NCBI RefSeq assembly: GCF_001314325.1
Contig: NZ_CP009429.1
Span: 3,720,501 to 3,784,500, forward strand
Direction of reading: 5' to 3'
Source of the DNA: Sphingopyxis macrogoltabida
Lineage (GTDB): Bacteria; Pseudomonadota; Alphaproteobacteria; Sphingomonadales; Sphingomonadaceae
DNA length: 64,000 bases
In this document: one piece after another, positions 41,451 to 50,666 of the stretch
Numbering within the stretch: the first letter of the stretch is position 1
How the letters are laid out: every line of letters begins with the position of its first letter
The notes under the pieces: generated by a model
The model's database searches: none
The model's input: only the letters and a program-made list of their open reading frames with translations
What the model was told of the DNA's origin: nothing
Translations under genes and position numbers: made by a program

Positions 41451-43298
41451 ATGAAAGCCATGATTTCAACGCTGTCGCTTGCCCTTTCGCTCGCGCTCGC
41501 CGGCCCCGCCGTCGCCGCCCAGAAGCAGAAGGACGCACCGGCCGCCAAAGCAGCGAAGCCGACCGCCGCCGACGCCGACGCCTTCATCGCCGCCGCCGAA
41601 AAGGATTTGTTCGACTATACGGTCGAGGGCAGCCAGGTGAACTGGGTCAACGCGACCTACATCACCGAAGACACCGATGCGATGGCGGCACGGATCAACG
41701 CCGTCGGCACCGAGAAGGCGGTCAAATATGCGCTCGAGGCGGCGAAATATGCCGGCGTCGAGGGCCTCAGCCCCGACACGAAGCGCAAGCTCGACATCCT
41801 GCGCACCGGCCTGGTCCTCCCCGCCCCGACCAAGCCCGGCGCCGCGACCGAGCTCAACAATATCGCGACCGACCTGCAGTCGCAGTACGGCAAAGGGCGC
41901 GGGACGCTGAACGGCAAGGAAATCTCGGGATCGGACATCGAGGCCGAGATGGGCAATCTCAAGAACACGCCGGCGCAATTCGCCGAAATGTGGACGAGCT
42001 GGCACGACAAGGTCGGCGCGCCGATGAAGGACGATTATGCGAAGATGGTTGGCATCGCCAACGAGGGCGCGAAGGAGCTCGGCTTCGCCAACACCGGCGC
42101 GATGTGGCGGTCGGGATACGACATGTCGCCCGAGGAATTCGCGCAGACGACCGAGCGGTTGTGGCAGGAGGTGAAGCCGCTCTATCTGGCGCTCCACACC
42201 TATGTGCGCTGGAAACTCAACGAGAAATATGGCGACGCGGTGCAGCCCAAGACGGGGCCGATCCGCGCCGACCTGCTCGGCAATATGTGGGCGCAGGAAT
42301 GGGGCAATATCTACCCGCTCGTCGCGCCCGCGGGCGCCGGCGACCTTGGCTATGACATCGGCGACCTGCTCCAGGAAAAGGGCAAGGGGCCGCTCGACAT
42401 GGTCAAGGCGGGCGAGAATTTCTATTCGTCGCTCGGCTTCGCGCCGCTGCCCGAGACCTTCTGGAAGCGCAGCCAGTTCACCAAGCCCGCCGACCGCGAG
42501 GTCATCTGCCACGCCTCGGCGTGGGATATCGACAACAAGGACGATATTCGCATCAAGATGTGCATCAAGGTGAATGCCGACGATTTCGTCACCATCCACC
42601 ACGAGCTCGGCCATAATTATTACCAGCGCGCCTATAACAAGCAGCCGTTCCTGTACCTCAACGGCGCCAACGACGGCTTCCACGAAGCGATCGGCGATTT
42701 CGTCGCGCTGTCGATCACGCCGCAATATCTGGTCGACATCGGCCTGCTCGACAAGGCGAAGGTGCCGAGCGCCGACAAGGATATCGGCCTCTTGCTGCGG
42801 CAGGCGATGGACAAGGTTGCCTTCCTGCCCTTCGGCCTGCTCGTCGACCGCTGGCGCTGGGGCGTCTTCGACGGCACGATCAAGCCCGCCGGCTACAATC
42901 AGGCGTGGACGCAGCTTCGCCTGCAATATCAGGGCATCACCCCGCCGGGCGAGCGTCCGGCCGATGCGTTCGACGCCGGCGCGAAATTCCATATTCCGGG
43001 CAACACGCCCTACACGCGCTATTTCCTCGCGCGCATCCTGCAGTTCCAGTTCTACGAAGCGGCGTGCAAGCAGGCGGGCTGGACCGGGCCGCTCCATCGC
43101 TGTTCCTTCTATGGCAACAAGGAGGTCGGCGCGAAGCTCGGCGAAATGCTCGAAATGGGCGCGTCGAAGCCGTGGCCCGACGCGCTCGAAGCGTTCACCG
43201 GCAGCCGCGAAATGTCGGGCAAGGCGATGGCCGACTATTTCGCGCCGCTGAAAGCGTGGCTCGACGAGCAGAACAAGGGCAAGCCGTCGGGGTGGTAA
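41451..43298 (+). CDS. M2 family peptidyl-dipeptidase (ACE-like), exported
   Basis: 615 residues. A signal peptide (MKAMISTLSLALSLALAGPAVAA) is followed by a nearly all-helical M2 domain. The zinc motif HELGH is at 384-388 within IHHELGHNYYQ, and FHEAIGDF supplies the third ligand Glu. It removes C-terminal dipeptides in the periplasm, related to angiotensin-converting enzyme. ATG 41451 has CGAGG upstream; a longer in-frame start lacks a signal. Confidence 0.93.
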   Translation: MKAMISTLSLALSLALAGPAVAAQKQKDAPAAKAAKPTAADADAFIAAAEKDLFDYTVEGSQVNWVNATYITEDTDAMAARINAVGTEKAVKYALEAAKYAGVEGLSPDTKRKLDILRTGLVLPAPTKPGAATELNNIATDLQSQYGKGRGTLNGKEISGSDIEAEMGNLKNTPAQFAEMWTSWHDKVGAPMKDDYAKMVGIANEGAKELGFANTGAMWRSGYDMSPEEFAQTTERLWQEVKPLYLALHTYVRWKLNEKYGDAVQPKTGPIRADLLGNMWAQEWGNIYPLVAPAGAGDLGYDIGDLLQEKGKGPLDMVKAGENFYSSLGFAPLPETFWKRSQFTKPADREVICHASAWDIDNKDDIRIKMCIKVNADDFVTIHHELGHNYYQRAYNKQPFLYLNGANDGFHEAIGDFVALSITPQYLVDIGLLDKAKVPSADKDIGLLLRQAMDKVAFLPFGLLVDRWRWGVFDGTIKPAGYNQAWTQLRLQYQGITPPGERPADAFDAGAKFHIPGNTPYTRYFLARILQFQFYEAACKQAGWTGPLHRCSFYGNKEVGAKLGEMLEMGASKPWPDALEAFTGSREMSGKAMADYFAPLKAWLDEQNKGKPSGW

Positions 43299-43320
43299 GT
43301 GACAACTCTGCGAAAACAGG

Positions 43321-43348
43321 ATGGCCGGGAAGCTTGCTTCCCGGCCAT
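43321..43348. terminator. Strong hairpin between convergent genes
   Basis: ATGGCCGGGAAGC and GCTTCCCGGCCAT are perfect 13-base arms around TT, followed by TTT. It lies between the M2 peptidase and the convergent ArsR gene. Confidence 0.8.
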
Positions 43349-43349
43349 T

Positions 43350-43676
43350 TCATTTGGCTTCCACGGTTCGCTTGAACCGGGCCAGCCGTTCGGCCGCCGC
43401 GGCGGCGTGGGGGCCGATCCAGCGGTCGTGAATGTCCTGGATCGGCATTGCGTCGAGGTGGTTCCAGCGTTCGCGGCCGCGCCGTTCGGCGATCACCAGC
43501 CCCGCCTCCTCCAGCACCTTCAGATGCTGCATCACCGTGCAGCGGTCGATGTCGGGAAAATGGCCACACAGCGCGCCCGTGGTCAGCGGCTGGTCCTTGA
43601 GGTCGTCGAGGATCTGGCGGCGAACATGCGACGCCAGCGCCTTGAAAACCCGGTCATAATCTTCGTGGATTGACAT
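43350..43676 (-). CDS. ArsR family regulator
   Basis: 108 residues. A single winged helix with RVFKALASHVRRQILDDL and the recognition region RCTVMQHLKVLEEAGLV. No metal-binding Cys pair of the ArsR/CadC type is seen, so the signal may be another ligand. It is divergent from an AHSA1-type gene, a common pairing in which the regulator controls the neighbour. A 20-base palindrome covers its start codon. Confidence 0.9.
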   Translation of the reverse strand: MSIHEDYDRVFKALASHVRRQILDDLKDQPLTTGALCGHFPDIDRCTVMQHLKVLEEAGLVIAERRGRERWNHLDAMPIQDIHDRWIGPHAAAAAERLARFKRTVEAK

Positions 43677-43694
43677 GTTATAAATTTATAACAT
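43675..43694. promoter_or_regulatory. ArsR operator candidate overlapping its start codon
   Basis: ATGTTATAAATTTATAACAT is a perfect 20-base palindrome. The ArsR start codon (43676-43674, minus strand) runs into its left end, so a bound dimer would block both promoters and probably the ribosome start. It lies 31 bases upstream of the AHSA1 gene. Confidence 0.75.
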
Positions 43695-43725
43695 AAAATC
43701 GCACCGACTCAAGCGGAGAATGGTC

Positions 43726-44208
43726 ATGGAACTGAAATTCAGGGTCGCGGCGCGGATCGCCAAGCCGGTGCACGAGGTGTTCGAGGCCGTCGCCGATCCC
43801 GCCAAGCTGTCGCATTATTTCACCACCGGCGGCGCCGAGGGGCGGCTCGAAACCGGCGCGACGGTGACGTGGGATTTCCACGACTTTCCGGGCGCCTTCC
43901 CCGTCTATGTGATCGAGGTGGTCCCCGACGAGAAGATCGTCCTCGAATGGCAGGCAAGCGAGGGCGAGGCGCACAATATCGAAGGCAGCGAGCCTAAGGA
44001 TGCGGACTATCGCACGCGCGTGACGATGAATTTCAAGGGCCTCGACGACGGGCGCACGCTGGTCGAGATTGCCGAAGAGGGCTGGCGCGAGAATCAGGGC
44101 GCGCTCGGCGCCTCCTATGGCAATTGCCAGGGCTGGTCGCAGATGCTCTGCGCGCTGAAAGTGTGGATCGAGCACGGGATCAATTTGCGCGACGGGATGT
44201 ATAAATAA
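43726..44208 (+). CDS. SRPBCC (AHSA1-like) protein
   Basis: 160 residues. START/Bet v1-type fold with KPVHEVFEAVADPAKLSHYF near the start and EIAEEGWREN, GWSQMLCALKVWIEHG at the end, as in AHSA1 proteins. These bind hydrophobic ligands or chaperone clients; no specific function is known. ATG 43726 is favoured by GCGGAG 7 bases upstream; ATG 43720 is two codons longer. Confidence 0.85.
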   Translation: MELKFRVAARIAKPVHEVFEAVADPAKLSHYFTTGGAEGRLETGATVTWDFHDFPGAFPVYVIEVVPDEKIVLEWQASEGEAHNIEGSEPKDADYRTRVTMNFKGLDDGRTLVEIAEEGWRENQGALGASYGNCQGWSQMLCALKVWIEHGINLRDGMYK

Positions 44209-44322
44209 GCGGCTGCGGGTGACGGCGCTTCGTCCGCGGCGGGGCATTGGGCCGGTTGCGGCCGATTGCGGACATAAGGAAATAACGTCGCCCCCTTGCA
44301 CAGCTTGCCCAAGGCGGCCGCC

Positions 44323-44937
44323 ATGGCCTATCGCGCTGCCATGGCAGCGAAGAACGGCAGCGAGGGACAGGGCACGCGCGACAAGCTGATCGACGCGGCG
44401 TTTCGCGCCGTCGCGCGCGACGGGCTTGCCGATACGAACGTCAAGTCGATCGCCGCCGAGGCCGGGGTCAACCCGGGACTGCTCCACTATCATTTCGCGA
44501 GCAAGGACGCCCTGCTCGAAGCGGCGATCGAAAGCGCGTCGGCGCGCTATATGGCAGAAATCGATGCACTGATCGCCACGACGCCGCGCGCGCGGCTGTT
44601 CGACGCCTATGTCGCCTTCGCCGCGGCGACGCTCGACGCCAATCGCGACCTGTTCCGCGTCCGGCTGGCGCTCGGCGCGCGCGCGATGAACGACGCCCGG
44701 CTGGCCGCGCGGCTGGAAATAGGCAACGCAGCGGTGCGCGAGCGGCTGGCGACGGTCTTTGCCGCCGGTGCCGGCCGCAGCGTACCCGACGACCGCGACC
44801 GACTGCGCGCCCGCGCGACCAAGGCGGCGTTCGAGGGCATGATGCTGTCGTGGCTGACCAACCCCGACTTTCCGATGCGCGCCGTGCTCGGCGAATGGGC
44901 CGAGGGGATGCGCGCGGTCCTTCACAAGCCGGGCTGA
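44323..44937 (+). CDS. TetR family regulator
   Basis: 204 residues. HTH with GLADTNVKSIAAEAGVNPGLLHYHFASKDALLE split over about 30-70, then an all-helical ligand domain. Start is uncertain: ATG 44323 or ATG 44341, both before the HTH. It precedes an SDR gene whose promoter region holds a palindrome, so it probably regulates that gene. Confidence 0.85.
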   Translation: MAYRAAMAAKNGSEGQGTRDKLIDAAFRAVARDGLADTNVKSIAAEAGVNPGLLHYHFASKDALLEAAIESASARYMAEIDALIATTPRARLFDAYVAFAAATLDANRDLFRVRLALGARAMNDARLAARLEIGNAAVRERLATVFAAGAGRSVPDDRDRLRARATKAAFEGMMLSWLTNPDFPMRAVLGEWAEGMRAVLHKPG

Positions 44938-44986
44938 TCCCGTCTCCCGGCGGCGCCCCCTTGTACGCTATCCCGTCCGATGCTAT

Positions 44987-45002
44987 TTGGTTGGTCAACC
45001 AA
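44987..45002. promoter_or_regulatory. Operator candidate before the SDR gene
   Basis: TTGGTTG-GT-CAACCAA, 7-base arms with a 2-base centre, 20 bases upstream of the SDR start and between it and the TetR gene. Symmetry and context fit TetR binding. Confidence 0.5.
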
Positions 45003-45022
45003 CCTACTCGGAGATGGCGGCG

Positions 45023-45907
45023 ATGCATATGGTGATGACGGGTGCGACATCGGGTTTCGGCGCCGATGCGGCGGGACGGCTGGCGGCGGCGGGGCACCGG
45101 CTGACGATCGGGGCGCGTCGCCCGGATGCGGTCGACGGGGGCTGGGGCGCCGCAGCGCTGCCGCTCGACCTCGACGATTTCGCGTCGGTCGACCGCTTTG
45201 CCGAGGCGATCGCGAAGGGGCCCGCGATCGATGCACTGATACTCAACGCGGGGTTGCAGACGTCGAAGCTGGAGGTCGGCGCGGACGGTTTCGAGCGGAC
45301 CTTTGCGGTCAACCAGCTCGCGCATTTCCGGCTGCTCCACCGGCTGCTGCCGCACCTCGCGCCCGGGACGCGGGTGATCCTGACCGGCAGCGGCACGCAC
45401 GATCCCGAGGAAAAGACGCTGGTGACCCCGCCCGCGCACGCCAATGCCGAATGGCTGGCGTACCCCGATCGCGACCCGACGCTGCCGAAGAAGGATCAGG
45501 CGCAGGCGTTCCGCGCCTATAGCGCGTCGAAGCTCGCCAATATCATGACCGCGTGCGAACTGGCGCACCGCCGCCCCGACCTCGCCGCGATGAGCTTCGA
45601 TCCCGGCTATGTACCATGGACCGGGCTGGCGCGGTCGAGCGGGAAGATCATATCGTCGCTGGTCAGCCTGATCCTGCCGCTGACGATGAAGCGCGACCGC
45701 AAGAGTACGATCGCGCTGTCGGGCCAATATCTCGCGGCGCTGGCCGCGGACCCGGCCTATGCCGAAGCGCGGGGCGATTACTGGTCGGTGCGCAATCCCG
45801 CGCTGGTGCGGATCGCGCCGTCGGCGCTGGCGCGCGACGATGCCGCCTGCGCGAAGCTGTGGGACGATTGCGAGTATCTGCTGGGGCTGGCGCAGACCGC
45901 TCAATAA
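45023..45907 (+). CDS. Short-chain dehydrogenase/reductase
   Basis: 294 residues. Rossmann start MHMVMTGATSGFGADAAGRL, LILNAGLQ in place of NNAG, and the active-site Tyr-Lys in AYSASKLAN. It resembles protochlorophyllide-reductase-like or retinol-dehydrogenase-like SDRs in layout. ATG 45023 has GGAG 7-8 bases upstream; ATG 45014 immediately follows the GGAG and is less likely. It is preceded by a TetR-type operator candidate. Confidence 0.85.
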   Translation: MHMVMTGATSGFGADAAGRLAAAGHRLTIGARRPDAVDGGWGAAALPLDLDDFASVDRFAEAIAKGPAIDALILNAGLQTSKLEVGADGFERTFAVNQLAHFRLLHRLLPHLAPGTRVILTGSGTHDPEEKTLVTPPAHANAEWLAYPDRDPTLPKKDQAQAFRAYSASKLANIMTACELAHRRPDLAAMSFDPGYVPWTGLARSSGKIISSLVSLILPLTMKRDRKSTIALSGQYLAALAADPAYAEARGDYWSVRNPALVRIAPSALARDDAACAKLWDDCEYLLGLAQTAQ

Positions 45908-45908
45908 A

Positions 45909-45939
45909 AATCCCCCCATCGCCGGGCGATGGGGGGATT
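45909..45939. terminator. Hairpin between convergent SDR and OmpA genes
   Basis: AATCCCCCCATCGC and GCGATGGGGGGATT are perfect 14-base arms around CGG, a strong bidirectional terminator. Confidence 0.85.
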
Positions 45940-45964
45940 GCAGGACGGAGCGGACTCCGCCCGC

Positions 45965-46891
45965 TTAAATGCCGTCGACAGCCTTGCTGACGAGGATGTT
46001 CACCGCGACGCGGCGGTTCTGCGCCTTGCCTTCGGGCGTCGAATTGTCGGCCGCCGGATCGGCTTCCGCCATGCCGGTCGGGGTCAGCATGCGATAAGGC
46101 TTCCAGCCGCACGCCTGCTGGAGATAGTTGACGACGCGGCTGGCGCGCTTTTCGCTGAGTTCCTGGTTGAACTCCTGGCTGCCGGTCGAATCGGTGTAGC
46201 CGACAACGAGCAGCAGGGCGTTGTCCATTCCCTGCGCCTGGCTTGCCGCGGCGCACAGGTCCGACTGCGCCTGCGCCGACAGGACAGCCTTGCCGGTGTC
46301 GAAATTCACGTTCGTCGTGCCCTTGACATTATACTGGTCGATGTCGCCGACGCGGCCGCGCAGCGCCTCGGTCGCCGCCGTCTGTTCGGCGAAGCGCTGG
46401 TCGGTGCCGGTGCGGATCATCGACGCGGTGCGCAGATCCTTGTTCTTGAGCGCGATCTGGTTGGCGACAAGGAGGCCGTTCCACTGCAACGTATCGACGG
46501 CAACGGGCAGCCCGTTGAGCAGCGAGTCCGCCGCCAGCTTGTCGCGGTCGAGGCCGAGGAAGCCGCCGCTGCTCTTGATCTTCGTATAGTCGGCGATGGC
46601 GATCACCGTGTTGTTGCCGTCGGCAGTCGTCACCTGCATCCGGCCGTCGCTGCGCGCCGAGATGATGCCTTCGACCTTGGGGCCCTTGGTCATTTCTTCG
46701 GGCGAGGGCAGCGTGCCATAGACGGTCGCCATCGGTTCGCCAGCGGAGGTGTCCTGCGGCTGTGCCTCCTGCGCCGACATGTCCTGCGGCTGCGTCTCGT
46801 CCGGCTGCTGCGCGGTGACGCTGATCGTTGTGGTCCCTGCCAGCATCGCTGCCAGCAGCAGGATTTTCCCACTCTTTGAAACGGCCTTCAT
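45965..46891 (-). CDS. OmpA family protein
   Basis: 308 residues. Signal peptide ending near TTTISVTAQ, a Gln/Asp-rich linker, a small beta-rich middle domain (about 60-140) and a C-terminal OmpA peptidoglycan-binding domain (about 180-300) with VVGYTDSTGSQEFNQELSEK and AQNRRVAVNI. It should tie the outer envelope to peptidoglycan. ATG 46891 has GGAGGAG six bases upstream, a strong ribosome binding site suggesting high expression. Confidence 0.88.
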   Translation of the reverse strand: MKAVSKSGKILLLAAMLAGTTTISVTAQQPDETQPQDMSAQEAQPQDTSAGEPMATVYGTLPSPEEMTKGPKVEGIISARSDGRMQVTTADGNNTVIAIADYTKIKSSGGFLGLDRDKLAADSLLNGLPVAVDTLQWNGLLVANQIALKNKDLRTASMIRTGTDQRFAEQTAATEALRGRVGDIDQYNVKGTTNVNFDTGKAVLSAQAQSDLCAAASQAQGMDNALLLVVGYTDSTGSQEFNQELSEKRASRVVNYLQQACGWKPYRMLTPTGMAEADPAADNSTPEGKAQNRRVAVNILVSKAVDGI

Positions 46892-47088
46892 ATATTGCTC
46901 CTCCAAATAGACGGGCTATCCGCGCGGATGCCCGTAATCGTCGCGTCAACCTTTGCCCCGAACGAAAAGTTCCGGTGAGGCGGTCGCGGAGCGGGGCGAT
47001 ACGAGCCCATCTTGCGGCAAACCGATGCAACCGGCACCGCCGTGGGGGATTCTGAGGAGTTGGACCAAGCTGCGGCCGGCGGCGCAGT

Positions 47089-47862
47089 TCAGGCGTTGCG
47101 CGCCGTCAAACCTCCATCGACGGGGATCACCGCGCCGGTGATATAGCTTGCGGCGGGGAGGACGAGGCTGAGCGTCATATGCGCGACTTCCTCGGGGTCG
47201 CCATAGCGGCGGAGCGCGGTGCGCCGCCGCGCGAACACCGCCTTGTCCTCTTCGGGCACCTTGTCGGTCATGCCGGTATGGATCGGGCCTGGGCAGATGC
47301 AGTTGACCGTAATGGCTTCCTTGCCGAGATCGACCGCGAGGCCGCGCGTCAGGCCGGTAACCCCGGTCTTCGCGGCGACATAAGGCGTATCGCCCGGCGT
47401 CGCGCCGAGCCCTTCGGTCGAGGCAATGTTGACGATGCGCCCTGCATCGCTTTTGCGCAAATGGGGCAATGCGGCGCGGACCATCCGCTGGTGCGCGGTC
47501 AGCATCACCGCGATCGCACGGTGCCAGATCGCCTCATATTCGTCGCCGGCGTCGAGCGGCGCGAAGCTCGAGACCCCGGCATTATTGATCAGGATGTCGA
47601 TGCCGCCGAAATGCGCGGCGATGTCGGCGACGGTGCGTTTGATCGCCTCGCCGTCGGCAACGTCGAGCGCGAAGGCTTTCGCATCGCCGCCGGCCTCGGC
47701 CGCGACCGCTTCGCAGGTGGCAAGATCGAGATCGGTGACCGCGACCTTCGCACCTTCGCTGGCGAGGAGGAGCGCGGTGGCGCGACCCATACCGCTCGCC
47801 GCGCCGGTGACGATCGCGACGCGGCCCGCGATGGAGCGCGAGAGGATCGGTCGGCCGCTCAC
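47089..47862 (-). CDS. Short-chain dehydrogenase/reductase, FabG-like
   Basis: 257 residues. Classical SDR: GRVAIVTGAASGMGRATALL, NNAGVSSFAPL, Ser in NIASTEG, YVAAKTG for the catalytic Tyr-Lys, and the C-terminal YITGAVIPVDGG. It uses NAD(P)H on an unidentified alcohol or ketone. The start is GTG at 47862, overlapping the amn stop (GTGA), so it is translated with amn. Confidence 0.88.
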   Translation of the reverse strand: MSGRPILSRSIAGRVAIVTGAASGMGRATALLLASEGAKVAVTDLDLATCEAVAAEAGGDAKAFALDVADGEAIKRTVADIAAHFGGIDILINNAGVSSFAPLDAGDEYEAIWHRAIAVMLTAHQRMVRAALPHLRKSDAGRIVNIASTEGLGATPGDTPYVAAKTGVTGLTRGLAVDLGKEAITVNCICPGPIHTGMTDKVPEEDKAVFARRRTALRRYGDPEEVAHMTLSLVLPAASYITGAVIPVDGGLTARNA

Positions 47863-49343
47863 CGGAAGGGCGGCTCGTTGAAGGCCCGGAGCTTGCGGCT
47901 GTGGAGTTTGGCACCCTCGTCGCGCAGCATCTCGCAGGTGCGGATACCGATCTGCAGGTGCGCGGCAATCGCTTCCTCGTAGAAGCGGTTCGCCTGCCCC
48001 GGCAGCTTGAGTTCGCCGTGCAGCGGCTTGTCGCTGACGCAGAGCAGGGTGCCGTAGGGGACGCGGAAACGATAGCCCTGCGCCGCGATGGTGGCGCTTT
48101 CCATGTCGATGCCGATCGCGCGCGATTGCGAGAAACGCAGCGCGCTGTCGGTGTAGCGCAGTTCCCAGTTGCGGTCGTCGGTGGTGACGACGGTGCCGGT
48201 GCGCATCCGCTTCTTGAGGTCGGCGCCGCTGGTGCCCGAGACCGCCTCGGCGGCGGCGGCAAGCGCGACCTGCACTTCGGCGATCGGCGGGATCGGAATT
48301 TCGACGGGCAGCACAGCGTCGAGAATATGGTCGTCACGCAGATAGGCGTGCGCGAGGACATAGTCGCCGATCCGCTGGCTGGGGCGCAGCCCGCCGCAAT
48401 GACCGATCATCAGCCACGCCTCCGGACGAAGCACCGCGAGATGGTCACAGATCGTCTTGGCGTTCGACGGTCCGACGCCGATGTTGACCAGCGTGATACC
48501 GCCGCCGTCGGGGGCGATCAGGTGATAGGCGGGCATCTGGTGCCGCCGCCAGGCGCTGTCGGCGACGAGCGCGCTCGCATTGACCCCCGACTGGTCGACA
48601 TAGAGCCCCGCCGCCCCGGCGAGCGCGGTATAGAGCCCCTGCCCGACCTGCGCCCCCGCCCAGGCGACGAATTCGTCGACATAGCGGTGATAGTTGGTGA
48701 ACAGGATGTAGCGCTGGAAATGCTCGGGCGCGGTGCCGGTATAGTGGCGAAGGCGCGCGAGGCTGAAATCGGTGCGCAGCGCGTCGAACAGCGCGAGCGG
48801 CTGCGGCGCCGCCGGATCGAGCCCGAAGAGTCCGTCGGCCAGCTCGTCGCCGATATCGGCAAGTTCGGTGGTCGGGAAATGGCGCGCAAGTTCGAGCGGG
48901 GTGACCCGGCCCATGTCGGACCCGTCGCTCGCATCGAGCACATAGGGGAACGGAATCTGCTGCCCCGTGCGCGTCACCTCGACGCGGATGTCATAGTGGC
49001 GGAGAAGCAGGAGGAGCTGGTCGCGAAGATAGTCGGCAAAGAGATCGGGCCGCGTCACGGTGGTGACAAACTCGCCGGCACGTTCGATACGACCGAAGGC
49101 AAGGTTGTGCCCCTCCTGCCCTTCGCGCCGCTCGCCCGTCGTGATCAGGCGCAGCGCCGGATAGTCGAACAGCCCGGTCGCCGCGGCGTCGGCGGGCGGC
49201 AGGGTACCGTGCTGGACATAGGCAGCGATGGCGGATTTGAGAGCGGCAACCGACGCAGCGAAGCGGTCCTGCAGTTCGGCGATGACGGCTTCGACAAGCG
49301 TTTCGGGGTCGGCGGTTTCACGGGGTTGCGATGATGATGTCAT
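47859..49343 (-). CDS. amn: AMP nucleosidase
   Basis: 494 residues, close to E. coli Amn (484). It splits AMP into adenine and ribose 5-phosphate. The N-terminal regulatory domain is followed by the nucleoside-phosphorylase-like catalytic domain with NIGVGPSNAKTICDHLAVL, GHCGGLRPSQRIGDYV and DMESATIAAQGYRF. An SDR gene is coupled downstream. TTGTGACAA lies 20 bases upstream of its start. Confidence 0.93.
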   Translation of the reverse strand: MTSSSQPRETADPETLVEAVIAELQDRFAASVAALKSAIAAYVQHGTLPPADAAATGLFDYPALRLITTGERREGQEGHNLAFGRIERAGEFVTTVTRPDLFADYLRDQLLLLLRHYDIRVEVTRTGQQIPFPYVLDASDGSDMGRVTPLELARHFPTTELADIGDELADGLFGLDPAAPQPLALFDALRTDFSLARLRHYTGTAPEHFQRYILFTNYHRYVDEFVAWAGAQVGQGLYTALAGAAGLYVDQSGVNASALVADSAWRRHQMPAYHLIAPDGGGITLVNIGVGPSNAKTICDHLAVLRPEAWLMIGHCGGLRPSQRIGDYVLAHAYLRDDHILDAVLPVEIPIPPIAEVQVALAAAAEAVSGTSGADLKKRMRTGTVVTTDDRNWELRYTDSALRFSQSRAIGIDMESATIAAQGYRFRVPYGTLLCVSDKPLHGELKLPGQANRFYEEAIAAHLQIGIRTCEMLRDEGAKLHSRKLRAFNEPPFR

Positions 49344-49412
49344 CGCGTCGCTGTTGCACGAAATTGTGACAAAAGGGAAGAGTGGGCGCTTTGCCCCGCC
49401 CTCTCGTACAAA

Positions 49413-49447
49413 GAAAACGGCGGCACGATCACCGCGCCGCCGTTTTC
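49413..49447. terminator. Hairpin terminator after the peroxiredoxin gene
   Basis: GAAAACGGCGGC and GCCGCCGTTTTC are perfect 12-base arms. On the minus strand the stem follows the peroxiredoxin stop codon and ends in a T run, typical of an intrinsic terminator. Confidence 0.85.
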
Positions 49448-49454
49448 ATATCGA

Positions 49455-49937
49455 TCAAAGCTGTTCGAGCATATGGTCGGCGCTGGACACCTTGAATTCG
49501 CCCGGCGCTTCGACGTTGAGCTGCTCGATGACGCCGTCGTTGACGATCATCGAGAAACGCTGGCCGCGCTTGCCCATGCCGAAGGCGGTACCGTCCATCG
49601 TCAGGCCCACGGCTTCGGCGAAGGCGCCATTGCCGTCGGCGAGCATGGTGACGCTGTCGCCGGCATTGGCATTCTTGCCCCATGCGCCCATGACGAAGGC
49701 GTCGTTGACCGCGGTGCAGACGATCTCGTCGACGCCCTTGGCCTTGAGATCGGCGGCCTTGTCGACGAAGCCCGGCAGGTGCTTGGCCGAACAGGTCGGA
49801 GTGAAGGCGCCCGGAACCGAAAAGAGCGCGACCTTGCGGCCCTTGAAATAATCGGCGGTGCTGACCTGTTCGGGACCGTTTTCGGTCACCTTGACCAGCG
49901 TCGTTTCGGGCAGCTTGTCTCCGGTCTGGATTGTCAT
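49455..49937 (-). CDS. Peroxiredoxin, Prx5-like
   Basis: 160 residues. Atypical peroxiredoxin of the PRX5/AhpE-like group with the peroxidatic Cys49 in PGAFTPTCSAKHLPGF and VNDAFVMGAW later. It reduces peroxides, probably with glutathione or thioredoxin. A second Cys (Cys74) is present but is not in the usual PRX5 resolving position, so it may work as a one-Cys enzyme. Confidence 0.92.
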   Translation of the reverse strand: MTIQTGDKLPETTLVKVTENGPEQVSTADYFKGRKVALFSVPGAFTPTCSAKHLPGFVDKAADLKAKGVDEIVCTAVNDAFVMGAWGKNANAGDSVTMLADGNGAFAEAVGLTMDGTAFGMGKRGQRFSMIVNDGVIEQLNVEAPGEFKVSSADHMLEQL

Positions 49938-50099
49938 CTCGGCATCCTTTTCATTGAGGGGATTTGGTCGCGGCAGACATTGGGGCGCGCGGCGCGCGAG
50001 TCAAGGACAGGAAGCCGACCGGGAAAATTATCGCCGTGCAGCGGGCCGGGCGCCGCAAAGGCGCTGGACCCTTTGCACGCCGCCGGGCATTGTAACATC

Positions 50100-50666
50100 A
50101 TGGAGAGTGCCCCCCCCTGGTTCACCGGCCAGTTGCTGTTGGCCCTGCCCGGCATCGGCGATCCGCGTTTCGAACATTCGGTGATCGCGATGATCAGCCA
50201 TGACGAGGAGGGCGCGATGGGGATAGGTATCGCCGACCCGATCGGCGGCATGACCGTCGGCGCGGTGCTCGACCAGCTCGAGATCGCGCATGACGCCGAC
50301 CCGCTCGACCAGCCGGTCTTCCTTGGCGGCCCGGTCGAACCGTCGCGCGGTTTCGTGCTGCACAGCCGCGATTGGGGCGGCGAAGGCGCGGTGCAGGTCG
50401 GCGACCGGTTCATGGTGTCGAGTTCGCACGACATATTGCGCGCGATCGGCGAAGGGCGCGGCCCGTCGCGCTGGCTGGTGGCGCTGGGCTATGCCGGCTG
50501 GTCGCCGGGACAGCTCGAGGAGGAAATGGTCCGCCACGGCTGGCACCTGACCCCGGGCAGCGACCATCTGTTATTTGAAACGCCGCCTGCTGAAAGGTGG
50601 CAGGCGGCGTTTGCGGAAGCCGGGGTGGACGCCCGGCTCCTGACGACGGAAGGCGGCGAGGCTTAG
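50100..50666 (+). CDS. YqgE/AlgH family protein
   Basis: 188 residues. YqgE (DUF179) features: GQLLLALPGIGDPRFEHSVI, GAMGIGIADPIGGM, VFLGGPVEPSRGFVLH and ALGYAGWSPGQLEEE. The family is conserved near Holliday-junction resolvase genes in other bacteria but has no proven function. It is convergent with a small exported protein and overlaps it by four bases. Confidence 0.9.
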   Translation: MESAPPWFTGQLLLALPGIGDPRFEHSVIAMISHDEEGAMGIGIADPIGGMTVGAVLDQLEIAHDADPLDQPVFLGGPVEPSRGFVLHSRDWGGEGAVQVGDRFMVSSSHDILRAIGEGRGPSRWLVALGYAGWSPGQLEEEMVRHGWHLTPGSDHLLFETPPAERWQAAFAEAGVDARLLTTEGGEA

